The notes under the pieces: generated by a model
Database searches by the model: none
The model's input: the letters and a program-made list of their open reading frames with translations, nothing else
Told to the model about the DNA's origin: nothing
Position numbers and translations under genes: made by a program
NCBI GenBank assembly: GCA_900769985.1
Contig: CAAGIS010000084.1
Location: 1 to 64,000, forward strand
Length of the DNA: 64,000 nucleotides
Direction: 5' to 3'
Origin: Spirochaetia bacterium
Lineage (GTDB): Bacteria > Spirochaetota > Spirochaetia > Treponematales > Treponemataceae
Shown here: in pieces, positions 15,529 to 24,621 of the stretch
Numbering within the stretch: position 1 is the first letter of the stretch
How the letters are laid out: each line of letters begins with the position of its first letter

Positions 15529-17040
15529 ATGGAGCAAGAGCAAACAGACGAAACGCCTTTAACAGATGAAAGTTTACTGTCAATCGAAGAACTAAAAGCT
15601 GCAACTCATGGAACTGTAATTGGTTTTGCAGAAAATGAAAAAAACTTTTATTTCGGTTCTGTTGCTACGGACAGCAGGCAGGTTGTTCCAGGAACTTTGT
15701 TTGTGCCTTTAATCGGAGAGTTTCAGGATGGACATAAATATATTCCTCAGGCAATAGAAAAAGGTGCGACCGTAATTTTTTTGACTCTTACTGTTTATGA
15801 AGAAAATCCGCAGTATTATATGAATATTGCAAGCGAGAATCATTGCGTTATCTTTATTGCGGTTCACAATAATTTAAAGGCACTGCAGGATGCTGCCCGT
15901 TGCTATGTAAAAAAATTTCCTTCGCTTATAAAAATCGGAATTACTGGTTCAAGCGGAAAAACTACTACAAAAGAAATCTGTGCAAGTATTTTTCGCCAGA
16001 AGTATAACGTTGTAACTACAGTCGGAAACTTTAATTCAGAAACAGGACTGCCGCTTTCTGTATTCAATATACGAAAAGAACACGAAGCAGGCATTTTTGA
16101 ACTTGGAATGAACCGGGAAAACGAAATCGGCGAAATTGCTCGTGTTTTAAAACCGAATTATGCAATCATTACGAATATAGGTCATGCCCACATCGGAATC
16201 TTGGGTAGTCAGGAAAACATTGCAAAAGAAAAGAAAAAAATTTTTACGTATATAAATGAAGACGGCGCGGCTGTCATTCATGAAAAGGATTCCTTTGCAC
16301 AGTTTCTTGCAGAGGGCGTAAAAGGAAAAGTTATTTATTTTGGCGCTGATATTTCAGAAGAAAAAAGCGGCGTAAAATTTATTGAAGACCTTGGAATCGA
16401 CGGAACAAAATTCAGCATTGACGGAATAGAAACTGTATTAAAAATTCCTGGAAGATATAATTATTTAAATGCGCTTTCCTGCATTGCACTTGCACGTGAA
16501 TTAAAGCTTTCTGCCCGTGAAATTGCAGATGGCATAAGTAAGATTAAACCTCCTGAAAGCCGCAGTAACATTCAGACTGTAATTACAAAAAAGGATTCAA
16601 CCGGCAATAGCAAAAAAATCCTTGTCTTAAAAGACTGCTACAACGCAAACCCTGATTCAATGGAAAGTGCGCTTGAAATGTGTGCCGGTTTAAACGTGAA
16701 AGGCAGAAAGATTTATATTCTCGGAGATATGTTTGAACTTGGAGATAATTCTGTCGAGGCTCATTCAAAAATCGGAGCGGCTGCCGTTGTGTCAAATGCG
16801 GATATGCTTGTATTTATAGGACACGATATGGAATACGCTGCTAATGCCGCAAAACTTGGCGGAAAACTTCATGTAAAATATTTTGCTGACTTGAACGATG
16901 AAAACCTTAACGACCTTTGTTCAAAGCTTTTGAATTATCTTAAAGACGATGATTTTGTTTTTGTAAAGGCATCGCACGGAATGCATCTTGAAAAAATTAT
17001 TGACAATATTCAGGAAGAAGAAATAAAGGCAGAGAATTAA
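15529..17040 (+). CDS. murF: UDP-MurNAc-tripeptide:D-Ala-D-Ala ligase MurF
   Basis: 503 residues. MurF adds the D-Ala-D-Ala dipeptide to the cytoplasmic UDP-MurNAc-tripeptide. The N-terminal uridine-binding part has VATDSRQVVPGTLFVPLIGEFQDGHKYI; the ATP-binding P-loop is KIGITGSSGKTTTKEI; downstream are ELGMNRENEIGEIARVLKP, NIGHAHIGILGSQENIAKEK and the ligase C-domain LKDCYNANPDSMESAL with YILGDMFELGDNS. No pbpB/ftsI or murE lies between ftsL and murF, unlike the E. coli order. ftsW starts one base after the stop. Confidence 0.95.
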   Translation: MEQEQTDETPLTDESLLSIEELKAATHGTVIGFAENEKNFYFGSVATDSRQVVPGTLFVPLIGEFQDGHKYIPQAIEKGATVIFLTLTVYEENPQYYMNIASENHCVIFIAVHNNLKALQDAARCYVKKFPSLIKIGITGSSGKTTTKEICASIFRQKYNVVTTVGNFNSETGLPLSVFNIRKEHEAGIFELGMNRENEIGEIARVLKPNYAIITNIGHAHIGILGSQENIAKEKKKIFTYINEDGAAVIHEKDSFAQFLAEGVKGKVIYFGADISEEKSGVKFIEDLGIDGTKFSIDGIETVLKIPGRYNYLNALSCIALARELKLSAREIADGISKIKPPESRSNIQTVITKKDSTGNSKKILVLKDCYNANPDSMESALEMCAGLNVKGRKIYILGDMFELGDNSVEAHSKIGAAAVVSNADMLVFIGHDMEYAANAAKLGGKLHVKYFADLNDENLNDLCSKLLNYLKDDDFVFVKASHGMHLEKIIDNIQEEEIKAEN

Positions 17041-17041
17041 A

Positions 17042-18250
17042 ATGGGAGATTATAGATTTTTACCGGAACGCTCTGTAGTCAGCTACAGAAAGAGTGATAC
17101 AAGTTTTATTATCTCTGTAATTCTTATGTGGGGAATTGGAATATTTACTTTGTTTGTATGTTCAAGTTCCTATGCAAAAGCGGCTCTTGATGATTCTATG
17201 TATTTTGTAAAGCGCCAGCTTATTGCAAGCGGTGTAGGTTTTGCAGGACTTTTGTTTTTTGCAATTTGCCCTGCAGATAAACAGCGCAAGATTCTTCCGG
17301 CAATGGTTTTCCTTACTCTTGTATTGTGCATTATGACTTTTATTCCAGGTTTGCAGTATGAACGAAACGGGGCACGCCGCTGGATAAAAATGCCGTTTTT
17401 TACTTTTCAGCCGTCGGAACTTTTAAAATTCATTATCGTAATTTTTCTTGCAAATTATTTTGACAAATATCTTCGTAAAGATGATTTTGATGAAGAAAAA
17501 AACGTAGGTCCTGCGGTAGTTATTCTCGTTCTTTTTGTCAGCATCGTTTTTGCACAGAAAGATTTTTCTACCGGACTGTTTGTTCTGTTTATCGGACTTT
17601 TGATGTTCTATATTGCAAAAGTAAAAATGCTATGGATTATTCCGTTCTGTATTCTGGCAGTTCCTGCAATCATACTTATGATTTTAACAGAACAATACAG
17701 AGTAAACAGAATTGCAGCCTTTTTAAATCCTGACGAGTATGTTCAGTCGTTTAACTTTCAAAGCATTGCTTCTAAAAAGGCTGTAATTACAGGCGGATTT
17801 TGGGGGCAGGGAATCGGTGACGGACTTGAAAAACTTAATAACATTCCGGAAGTTCAGTCTGACTATATTTTTGCAGGTTGGACGGAAGCAATGGGATTTA
17901 TCGGTGTAATTTTTTATTTTGTACTTTTAATTTTTTTTGTTTCAAGGGCAATAATCATTGCTTTAAAATGTCCTGACAGATTTTCGGCATTCGGGACTTT
18001 CGGTTGTACTGCGGTTATTTTCTTTCAGTCATTGATGAATGTCAGTGTTGTCTGCGGTATTGTTCCGACGACAGGAATTCCGCTTCCGTTTTTTTCTAAC
18101 GGAGGTTCTTCGATTATTGTAACGCTTTGTATGTGCGGCTTTATAATAAATGCTTCGAGAGTTGACGGAGATTCATTTGTAAAAGAAGGCGGCAGTGCGC
18201 GCAATTTAAATGATGATTTTGAAATTGTAAGTGAAAGTATTTTTTCGTAA
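17042..18250 (+). CDS. ftsW: SEDS-family septal peptidoglycan polymerase FtsW
   Basis: 402 residues and about ten membrane helices. SEDS proteins polymerise lipid II together with a class B penicillin-binding protein. Diagnostic motifs are NGARRWIKMPFFTFQPSELLKF, the KKAVITGGFWGQGIGDGLEKLNNIPEVQSDYIFAGWTEAMGFIG region and the late SFFS-type motif LPFFSNGGSSIIVTLCMCGF (each fragment is contiguous in the protein). Position in the dcw cluster favours FtsW over RodA. The ATG follows the murF stop by one base, and AAGG inside murF serves as ribosome site. Confidence 0.93.
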   Translation: MGDYRFLPERSVVSYRKSDTSFIISVILMWGIGIFTLFVCSSSYAKAALDDSMYFVKRQLIASGVGFAGLLFFAICPADKQRKILPAMVFLTLVLCIMTFIPGLQYERNGARRWIKMPFFTFQPSELLKFIIVIFLANYFDKYLRKDDFDEEKNVGPAVVILVLFVSIVFAQKDFSTGLFVLFIGLLMFYIAKVKMLWIIPFCILAVPAIILMILTEQYRVNRIAAFLNPDEYVQSFNFQSIASKKAVITGGFWGQGIGDGLEKLNNIPEVQSDYIFAGWTEAMGFIGVIFYFVLLIFFVSRAIIIALKCPDRFSAFGTFGCTAVIFFQSLMNVSVVCGIVPTTGIPLPFFSNGGSSIIVTLCMCGFIINASRVDGDSFVKEGGSARNLNDDFEIVSESIFS

Positions 18251-18267
18251 ATGGAGATAGAGGGAAA

Positions 18268-19143
18268 ATGAGTGATTTAACAGTTTTTGGTGAATTTGAT
18301 CAATACGAGATTAATGAAAGTTATAAAAGCGAAAAAGATGCCAGATTTATAAAATGGATAAAAATTCTTGTTTTAATTTTGCTTGGAGTCCTGCTTGCAG
18401 AAGTTTTCATTTTTAAAATCGTTCACCCGAGTTTAAATGAGCCTAAACTTGTAATTTCGGGCAATAGTAGCTATTCAAATAAAGAACTTGCATCTGCTTT
18501 AAGCAGTTTATACGGTCAAAACTGGTTTGCTTTTGATACTGAAGCAGCAGCTTCCTGTCTTTCTTCTATTTCGGGAATTGAAAGCGTTGATATAGAAAAA
18601 GTTTTTCCTGATAAAATAAAAATTACGGTTACGGAACGCACTCCAGTTGCAATGATTTTTATTAACAGTCAGGGGTGTACAGTACCTGTTCAAATTGATA
18701 AAAATGGTGTATTATTTAGCCGCACAGACAGTAAAATCGTACAGGATGGCTCAATTCCGATTATATCAGGAATCCCTGTAGAACATTTGGCTACAGGAAT
18801 GCGTATTCCTGCAAAGTATCGCGTTTTGATTGAGCAGATTGCAAAAATACAGGCTTTGCCGCAAAAATATTTTGCAGCAATTTCTGAGATTTGTGTCGTG
18901 CCTAAAACTTATGGAAATTATGAACTGATGCTCATTCCTGTTAATTCACGGATTCGTGTTTTGACAGGACGGGCTCTTAACGAGGAGTCGTTGCAGTATA
19001 TGATGGTTGTTCTTGATGTTGTAAATTCAATTGAACCGAACGTTACTGAAATTGACTTGCGTTATGATTCTGTTTCTTACAGGACGGCATCTGCCGTTCA
19101 AAGTGCTGGCAGTAATAATGGGGGAGGAGAAGATTTTGACTGA
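18268..19143 (+). CDS. ftsQ: FtsQ/DivIB division protein
   Basis: 291 residues. One transmembrane segment near residues 30-50 (IKILVLILLGVLLAEVFIF) is followed by a POTRA domain: LVISGNSSYSNKELASAL and SSISGIESVDIEKVFPDKIKITVTERTPVAM. The C-terminal beta domain holds CTVPVQIDKNGVLF and ITEIDLRYD-like strand segments. FtsQ scaffolds FtsL/FtsB-like proteins and FtsWI in the periplasm. GAGGGAAA precedes the ATG. Its last eight bases overlap the TTG start of ftsA, so the two are translationally coupled. Confidence 0.88.
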   Translation: MSDLTVFGEFDQYEINESYKSEKDARFIKWIKILVLILLGVLLAEVFIFKIVHPSLNEPKLVISGNSSYSNKELASALSSLYGQNWFAFDTEAAASCLSSISGIESVDIEKVFPDKIKITVTERTPVAMIFINSQGCTVPVQIDKNGVLFSRTDSKIVQDGSIPIISGIPVEHLATGMRIPAKYRVLIEQIAKIQALPQKYFAAISEICVVPKTYGNYELMLIPVNSRIRVLTGRALNEESLQYMMVVLDVVNSIEPNVTEIDLRYDSVSYRTASAVQSAGSNNGGGEDFD

Positions 19144-20377
19144 TGTCATTGTCGGCCTTGATATTGGCACAAGCAGCATTCGTGTTGCTATAGGTGAAAT
19201 TGTAGAAGATAATGCCGTAGAAATTATGGGACTTGCAGAACGTCCTTCATGCGGTGTGCGTAACGGAACTATCATAAATATTGAAGCTGCAATAGAAGCG
19301 ATAAAAGAAACTATCGAAGCTGCCGAACAGAACGCAGGTTACGAAGTTTCTTCCTGTGTTACTGCAATCGGTGGTTCACAGATAGAAAGTTATAACTCTC
19401 ACGGACTTGCAGCTGTTTCTAATAAAAATCAGGCAAACAGGGAAATTAACCAGTCTGATAAAGACCGTGCTCTTGAATCTGCAAGGGCAACTTTGATTCC
19501 TCTTGACAGGGAATTTTTGCATGTCATTCCCCGTGATTATACAGTTGATGGTGTCAGCGGAATAAAAGATCCGCTTCATATGATTGGTGTTCGTCTTGAA
19601 ACAGACGTTCACATTGTAACGGCTTCAAAGACTGCCATTCAGAATGTGGCTTCCTGCGTAAATAGGGCAGGTTATGGTCTTGACAGGGTGTGGCTAAAAA
19701 CTCTGGCTCAAGTTCAGGCGGTCGTACACGAAGACGAAATTGACATGGGGTCGATTTTAATTGACCTTGGCGCAGGAACTACGGACGTGCTTGTTCTTAA
19801 TGACGGAGCACCTGTATGCAGCCTGTCAATTCCTGTAGGAGGAAATCTTGTTACAAATGACATTTCAATTGTAAAAGGAATACCACTTGCAGCAGCTGAA
19901 AAAATAAAAATAGAATCGGGCTGCTGTTTTCTGCCTGTTCTTGAAAAAATCTCAGAAGTCGTAATTCCAGGAGTTGGAGGCCGTCCGCCAGAAATTACTA
20001 CTCAAGATGAACTGTGTCAGATTATTCAGCCGCGTATGGAAGAGATATTTGAACTTGTAAGAAGCGAAATCGTAAATAAAACTGATTTGACAAGGCTTTC
20101 TGGTAATATTATTCTTACAGGTGGAGGCGCTCAGATGGAAGGTGCCGTTGAACTTGCACAGAATGTTTTTGGAACTTCTGCTGTTCGGCTTGGAATACCT
20201 GAAAGTCTTGGTGGAATCGAAGAAGAATATAGAAAACCTGAGTTTGCAACTGTAATAGGACTTGTTCAGGCTCAGAAAAAGTTGATGAATGTTCCAGAAA
20301 AAAATTCACGAAAAAATTTTACAAAAAAAAGCAGTGACGATAATATTTTTAAAAGGATTTTTAAACAATTATTCTAG
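19136..20377 (+). CDS. ftsA: Cell division protein FtsA
   Basis: 413 residues from a TTG start. FtsA is the actin-like protein that tethers FtsZ to the membrane. The nucleotide-binding fold shows VIVGLDIGTSSIRVAIGEI, GSILIDLGAGTTDVLVLNDG and NIILTGGGAQMEGAVELAQ; the 1C subdomain is present near residues 80-160. The C-terminus KSSDDNIFKRIFKQLF is the membrane-targeting amphipathic helix. GGGGGAGGAG ends six bases before the TTG at 19136, inside the end of ftsQ; an ATG at 19118 lies upstream of that site and is unlikely to be used. Confidence 0.95.
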   Translation: MTDVIVGLDIGTSSIRVAIGEIVEDNAVEIMGLAERPSCGVRNGTIINIEAAIEAIKETIEAAEQNAGYEVSSCVTAIGGSQIESYNSHGLAAVSNKNQANREINQSDKDRALESARATLIPLDREFLHVIPRDYTVDGVSGIKDPLHMIGVRLETDVHIVTASKTAIQNVASCVNRAGYGLDRVWLKTLAQVQAVVHEDEIDMGSILIDLGAGTTDVLVLNDGAPVCSLSIPVGGNLVTNDISIVKGIPLAAAEKIKIESGCCFLPVLEKISEVVIPGVGGRPPEITTQDELCQIIQPRMEEIFELVRSEIVNKTDLTRLSGNIILTGGGAQMEGAVELAQNVFGTSAVRLGIPESLGGIEEEYRKPEFATVIGLVQAQKKLMNVPEKNSRKNFTKKSSDDNIFKRIFKQLF

Positions 20378-20392
20378 TTAAAACAGGGGGAA

Positions 20393-20409
20393 TCGCGTTA
20401 TAAACGCGA
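20393..20409 (+). other. Short hairpin between ftsA and ftsZ
   Basis: TCGCGTT (20393-20399) and AACGCGA (20403-20409) form a perfect 7-base stem with a 3-base loop. It ends four bases before the ftsZ ribosome site GGGAGG and has no T-run, so it is not a normal terminator. Confidence 0.7.
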
Positions 20410-20422
20410 AGTGGGAGGACTA

Positions 20423-21739
20423 ATGTTAGAACATGAAGTAGTAAATCAGTCTGGTGACGGACTTGCTCAACCTACACCGGCCGTGCTTAAAGTTGTAGGA
20501 TGCGGTGGTGGTGGTTCAAGTGCCATAAACCGCATGATAGAAGCCGGTGTAAAGCATGTTGAATTCATGATATTAAATACAGATTTACAGGCTCTGAACA
20601 GATCAAAATCACCTGTAAGGATTCCTATCGGACAAAAACTTACAGGCGGTCTTGGTGCAGGCGGTAACCCGGAAATAGGTAAAAAAGCTGCCGAAGAAGA
20701 CAGAGAAACAATTATGAATGCGCTGCAGGGCGCTGACATGGTCTTTATTACTGCCGGAATGGGTGGCGGCACTGGAACTGGTTCTGCTCCTGTCGTTGCA
20801 AGCATTGCAAAGGAACTTGGTGCTCTGACAGTTGGTGTAGTTACTACTCCATTTGGTTTTGAAGGTCCTGTAAGAATGCAGCTTGCGCAGGAAGGAATTG
20901 AAAATCTGCGTAAAAATGTTGATTCCCTTATTGTAATTCCGAATGAACAGCTTTTAAAAACTCAGGACGATATTACGATGCGTGAAGCATATAAACTTGC
21001 CGACGAAGTTCTTCATCAGGGTGTAGAAGGAATTTCAAGCATAATTACAGATGGCGGTGAAATTAACACTGACTTTGCGGATGTAAAAGCTACGATGTCC
21101 GGACAGGGAGATGCTCTTTTGGGAATCGGTGTCGGCAAAGGTGCAAACAGGGCTGTTGATGCTGCTACAAATGCAATCAATAATCCTCTGCTTGAATATA
21201 TGAATATCGATGGTGCAAAAACTGTACTTATAAACATAACTTCTGGTGAAAGCCTCAAACTTACCGAAGTAAAAGAAATTACAAACCTCATTACAGCTTC
21301 TGCTGACCCTTATCATAAAGTATTCCTTGGACATGTAATAAATCCTGACATGCCTGATGACGAAGTTTCTGTTACTGTCATTGCAACAGGATTTGCACAT
21401 GCTAGCGGCAAAAATTTAACAAGTGAAGTTTCATCACAGAAGCGAAATGACAATGTAGTAAGTTTTGATGAATTTGAAGGTCTTTTAAATTCTGGTGCAG
21501 GTTCCTTTGATGCACCAAAAAAGCCGCTGCAGAATTTTGAATCAGTTTCTGCTTCCGAGAGTTCTGCATCAAATGCACAAGGAGAGAGTTCTCTTGGAGA
21601 TGCAATTGCAAATTCATACCGTCACGGAACTTTAAAAAGCGGCATTACTCCGCCTGTTGATTTTAACGGAAAAGACGACATAAACCAGCCTGCATGCTGG
21701 AGAAATTTAAGCCGGGAAATTAAACTCAGGGATAATTAA
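20423..21739 (+). CDS. ftsZ: Cell division protein FtsZ
   Basis: 438 residues. The tubulin-like GTPase that forms the Z-ring. It has VVGCGGGGSSAINRMI, the tubulin signature GMGGGTGTGSAPVVA, and the T7-loop region NTDFADVKATMSGQGDALLGIG. After the globular part (to about residue 320) comes a Ser-rich linker of some 90 residues and a C-terminal peptide PACWRNLSREIKLRDN-like, where other bacteria have a D-x-P-x-F/Y-L/R tail that binds FtsA. The ATG at 20423 follows GGGAGG; the GTG at 20411 overlaps that site. The xerD start overlaps the stop by one base. Confidence 0.97.
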   Translation: MLEHEVVNQSGDGLAQPTPAVLKVVGCGGGGSSAINRMIEAGVKHVEFMILNTDLQALNRSKSPVRIPIGQKLTGGLGAGGNPEIGKKAAEEDRETIMNALQGADMVFITAGMGGGTGTGSAPVVASIAKELGALTVGVVTTPFGFEGPVRMQLAQEGIENLRKNVDSLIVIPNEQLLKTQDDITMREAYKLADEVLHQGVEGISSIITDGGEINTDFADVKATMSGQGDALLGIGVGKGANRAVDAATNAINNPLLEYMNIDGAKTVLINITSGESLKLTEVKEITNLITASADPYHKVFLGHVINPDMPDDEVSVTVIATGFAHASGKNLTSEVSSQKRNDNVVSFDEFEGLLNSGAGSFDAPKKPLQNFESVSASESSASNAQGESSLGDAIANSYRHGTLKSGITPPVDFNGKDDINQPACWRNLSREIKLRDN

Positions 21740-22656
21740 TGTCTGACGAATCAGATGCAGAATTGCTGGAACAGTTTTATTCCGACTTAATGCTGGCAGA
21801 ACGTAACAGAAAATTGACTGCTTCGACTTACAGGTTTTCTGTTGAAATTTTCCTTGAATGGCTAAAGGAAAAAAACATAATATTACAGGCAGCGACTGCA
21901 AAAGATTTGATTTTTTACAGTGTATGGCGCAAGACGACAGGAATTTCTGAAATTACGCTTGCAAAAGATTTGTCTGCAATACGTTCTTTTGGCGAGTTTC
22001 TTGTCAGGGAGAAAATCTGGTCTGAAAATTTTGCTCTTGTTCTTGAGCGCCCTAAAGTTCCGCGTCCGATTCCTGCAGTTCTTACAAGAACAGAAATTGA
22101 ACATCTGCTTGAGTCAATCGATGTTTCAACTCCGCTTGGAATCAGGGATAGGGCAATTTTTGAACTGATTTATTCCTGTGGACTTAGAATTTCTGAATGC
22201 TGCGATTTAAAAACTGTAAACTTGCATATGCACGAAATGTTTGTTCTTGTAAAAGGTAAGGGTGGAAAGGAGCGTGTAATTCCGTTTGGCGCAGAAGCTC
22301 GTTCAATCTTGACTGAATATTTAAATTCTGTGCGCCCTTCACTTGTAAAATCTAGAAACGTTGCAGAAGTTTTTGTCAATTACCGCGGTGAACCTATTTC
22401 TAGAAAAGGAATCTGGAAAAAATTTAAGGAAATTCAGGTTGCTGCCGGAATTAATGCTAAAGTTCACACTTTGCGCCATTCTTTTGCGACACACCTCCTT
22501 GAAGGCGGAGCAGACTTGCTTAGTGTACAAGAACTTTTGGGACATTCAGACCTTGCGACTACCCAGATTTATACGCATATTACAGATTGCCAACTTGAAG
22601 AAGCTCATCATAAATATTTTCCTGCGCACAAGCATGCTACCATTAAAGATGAATAA
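21739..22656 (+). CDS. xerD: Tyrosine recombinase, XerD-like
   Basis: 305 residues: an N-terminal SAM-like core-binding domain and a C-terminal catalytic domain. All catalytic residues are visible: Arg in SCGLRISECCDL, Lys in KGKGGKERVIPFG, HxxR in VHTLRHSFATHLLEGGADL, His in ELLGHSDLATTQ and the nucleophile Tyr in TQIYTHI. XerC/XerD resolve chromosome dimers at dif with FtsK. A second recombinase lies at 26828. The gene is coupled to ftsZ by TAATG, tying resolution to division genes. Which copy is XerD and which XerC is provisional. Confidence 0.88.
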   Translation: MSDESDAELLEQFYSDLMLAERNRKLTASTYRFSVEIFLEWLKEKNIILQAATAKDLIFYSVWRKTTGISEITLAKDLSAIRSFGEFLVREKIWSENFALVLERPKVPRPIPAVLTRTEIEHLLESIDVSTPLGIRDRAIFELIYSCGLRISECCDLKTVNLHMHEMFVLVKGKGGKERVIPFGAEARSILTEYLNSVRPSLVKSRNVAEVFVNYRGEPISRKGIWKKFKEIQVAAGINAKVHTLRHSFATHLLEGGADLLSVQELLGHSDLATTQIYTHITDCQLEEAHHKYFPAHKHATIKDE

Positions 22657-22659
22657 AAT

Positions 22660-22689
22660 TTGACATTTTGCTTTACTTTTTGATAAATT
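22660..22689 (+). promoter_or_regulatory. Putative promoter for the lipoprotein-dprA-topA run
   Basis: TTGACA (22660-22665), 18-base spacer, TAAATT (22684-22689) preceded by TGA. It starts immediately after the xerD stop and leaves a leader of about 110 bases. Confidence 0.5.
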
Positions 22690-22806
22690 CAAAATATATT
22701 AAATACATTAAATTAGTGATATCTGTTCATGCCGTTTTCATTAAAGGGGACTTAATGAGAAAAAAGGGTAGACCGGATTTTTTTGTTTTTTTTGCGGGAG
22801 GAAAGA

Positions 22807-23538
22807 ATGAAAAAAATTTCATTTCTTTGTTTTTCTTTGGTTTTAAGCTGCCTGTTTTTTTCATGTTCAAAATCAAATAAAAGTATCATAAGAATGCAGC
22901 ATATCGAAGAAGGTGTTTCAAATCCTCAGTCAATAGAAGAATATCAGGATGCCATAAAAAAATATGAAGAAAGGGTTGCAGACATTCAGCTTGCACAAAG
23001 CCAGATTGGAATATGGTATAAAATCCTTGGCACCCGTTATATTGAAAAAAAAATGTACGGCGAGGCTCTAAAATGTTTTCAGTCTGCATTGGAATATTAT
23101 CCTGATAATCAGAATCTTTACTATTACGTGGGACTTTGCGCAGCCTATATGTCGCACGCAGCCCTTGATTATGATGCGACAGGTTCTGCAGAAAAAAAAG
23201 CAAATTATTTAAAGCTTTCAGAAGAAGCGTATTTGCGTGCCATTTCGATTGAACCTCGTTATACAAGGGCTTTGTATGCAATTTCATGTTTATACGATTT
23301 TGAACTTGGAAAGCCGGAAAGTGCAATTCCAAACCTTGAAAAACTTCTGACAATCGAAACAAAAAATATGGATGCAATGGTTTTGCTTGCAAGATGTTAC
23401 TTTGAAACTTACGAATTTGACAAAGCAATTTCGATGTATGACAGGATTATCGAAACTACAAATTCAAAAGAAAAGCGCGAACTTGCAGAACAATTCAAAG
23501 AACAGGTAATAAAGACTAAAGAAGAATTTGAAGGTTGA
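22807..23538 (+). CDS. TPR-repeat lipoprotein
   Basis: 243 residues. The signal MKKISFLCFSLVLSCLFFSC is a lipoprotein signal with a loose spirochaetal lipobox ending at Cys20. The rest is helical with several TPR-like pairs, for example YGEALKCFQSALEYYPDNQNLYYYVGL, AYLRAISIEPRYTRALYAIS and ELGKPESAIPNLEKLLTIETKN. Such proteins act as periplasmic scaffolds; no specific partner is evident. GGGAGGA precedes the ATG at 22807. It sits between xerD and dprA and its stop nearly abuts the dprA start. Confidence 0.85.
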   Translation: MKKISFLCFSLVLSCLFFSCSKSNKSIIRMQHIEEGVSNPQSIEEYQDAIKKYEERVADIQLAQSQIGIWYKILGTRYIEKKMYGEALKCFQSALEYYPDNQNLYYYVGLCAAYMSHAALDYDATGSAEKKANYLKLSEEAYLRAISIEPRYTRALYAISCLYDFELGKPESAIPNLEKLLTIETKNMDAMVLLARCYFETYEFDKAISMYDRIIETTNSKEKRELAEQFKEQVIKTKEEFEG

Positions 23539-23540
23539 TT

Positions 23541-24578
23541 ATGATTGATTCAGACAAAGACTATAAACTTGCAGTTTTAGCTTTGGCTCGAATGACTTTT
23601 CTGACATTACAGGAAAAATTTATTTTACTGAAAAAACTTGACAGTTTATATAACCTTGTTGTACTGTCTATAGAAGATATTTCTAAAATTATTGGCAGAA
23701 AATCTAAGGCATTCTGGAACGGTCAGAGTGCTCTTCAAGATGCAAAACATGACTTGAATATTATAACTAAATTTAATATTTCAACTGTTTTGTATACTGA
23801 TGAAGATTATCCTGTTTTGTTAAAGGAAATATCTGATCCGCCATTTTTACTGTTTTATCGTGGTGACATACAGTTTTTAAAAAATAAAAGCGTTTCTGTT
23901 GTAGGAACTCGAAAAATTATAAAAGAGTCTGCTTCTGAGTGTTTTGATTTTGCAAAATCTGCCTGTCTTGACGGTGTAAACGTAATAAGCGGGTTGGCTT
24001 TTGGTATTGACAGAAAAGCGCACGAAGGTGCACTTGAAGCATACTATGAAGCTGAAGGCAGATTTTCTGTCGGTAAAACAGCTGCTGTTTTGCCTGGTGG
24101 AATTGATATTATTGTTCCGAGAAGTCATACAATGCTTGCTGCAAAGATTCTTGAAGCTGGAGGTTGTATTTTAAGCGAATACCCTCCTGGTTTTGAACCG
24201 AAACCGTATTGCTTTGTTCAGCGTAACAGGATTATTGCAGGACTTTCTTGTGCTACAGTTGTAATTCAGGCTCCTCCAGGAAGTGGTGCAATGTTGACTG
24301 CAGGATTTGCCGTTGATTATAATCGAGAGGTTGTTTTTCATTCGGTTGCATTTTCGGAGAATTGCAAAAAGATAAGCGAATTAGTTAAAGTTCAGCTTTT
24401 AAATAATGCTCAGACTGGCAGAAGTGCAGCTAATAAATTAAAAAATGATCCGGAGTTATATGTTCAAGACGGAGCGCCTGTTGTAAATGATTATGCAGAG
24501 TATTGCCGTTTTATGAATGAACATCCGGGAGTAAAAATATATAATGAAACTAACTGTGCTCAGTTGAACTTGTTTTAA
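23541..24578 (+). CDS. dprA: DNA processing protein DprA/Smf
   Basis: 345 residues. DprA loads RecA on incoming single-stranded DNA during transformation. The Rossmann-like core has LLFYRGDIQFLKNKSVSVVGTRK, NVISGLAFGIDRKAHEGAL, TAAVLPGGIDIIVPRSH, ILSEYPPGFEPKPYCFVQRNRIIAGLS and APPGSGAMLTAGFAVDYNREV. An N-terminal helical extension precedes it; a short tail replaces the winged helix seen in some homologues. The ATG at 23541 has GAAGG upstream. Whether this organism is competent cannot be told; the gene is widespread in non-competent bacteria too. Confidence 0.92.
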   Translation: MIDSDKDYKLAVLALARMTFLTLQEKFILLKKLDSLYNLVVLSIEDISKIIGRKSKAFWNGQSALQDAKHDLNIITKFNISTVLYTDEDYPVLLKEISDPPFLLFYRGDIQFLKNKSVSVVGTRKIIKESASECFDFAKSACLDGVNVISGLAFGIDRKAHEGALEAYYEAEGRFSVGKTAAVLPGGIDIIVPRSHTMLAAKILEAGGCILSEYPPGFEPKPYCFVQRNRIIAGLSCATVVIQAPPGSGAMLTAGFAVDYNREVVFHSVAFSENCKKISELVKVQLLNNAQTGRSAANKLKNDPELYVQDGAPVVNDYAEYCRFMNEHPGVKIYNETNCAQLNLF

Positions 24579-24621
24579 TTTAATGTTTAACACAATCAAA
24601 TGAGCTTGAAGAAGGATGGTT

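Noticed and set aside
21739..22656. Tyrosine recombinases considered as integrases of a mobile element
   Set aside because: Both sit in conserved housekeeping order and have XerC/XerD size and motifs; no att repeats, phage or transfer genes nearby.
22755..22880. Short frame MRKKGRPDFFVFFAGG... ahead of and overlapping the TPR lipoprotein start
   Set aside because: It has an AGGGG-like site but low-complexity Phe/Lys content and overlaps the clear lipoprotein signal in another frame; probably leader sequence.
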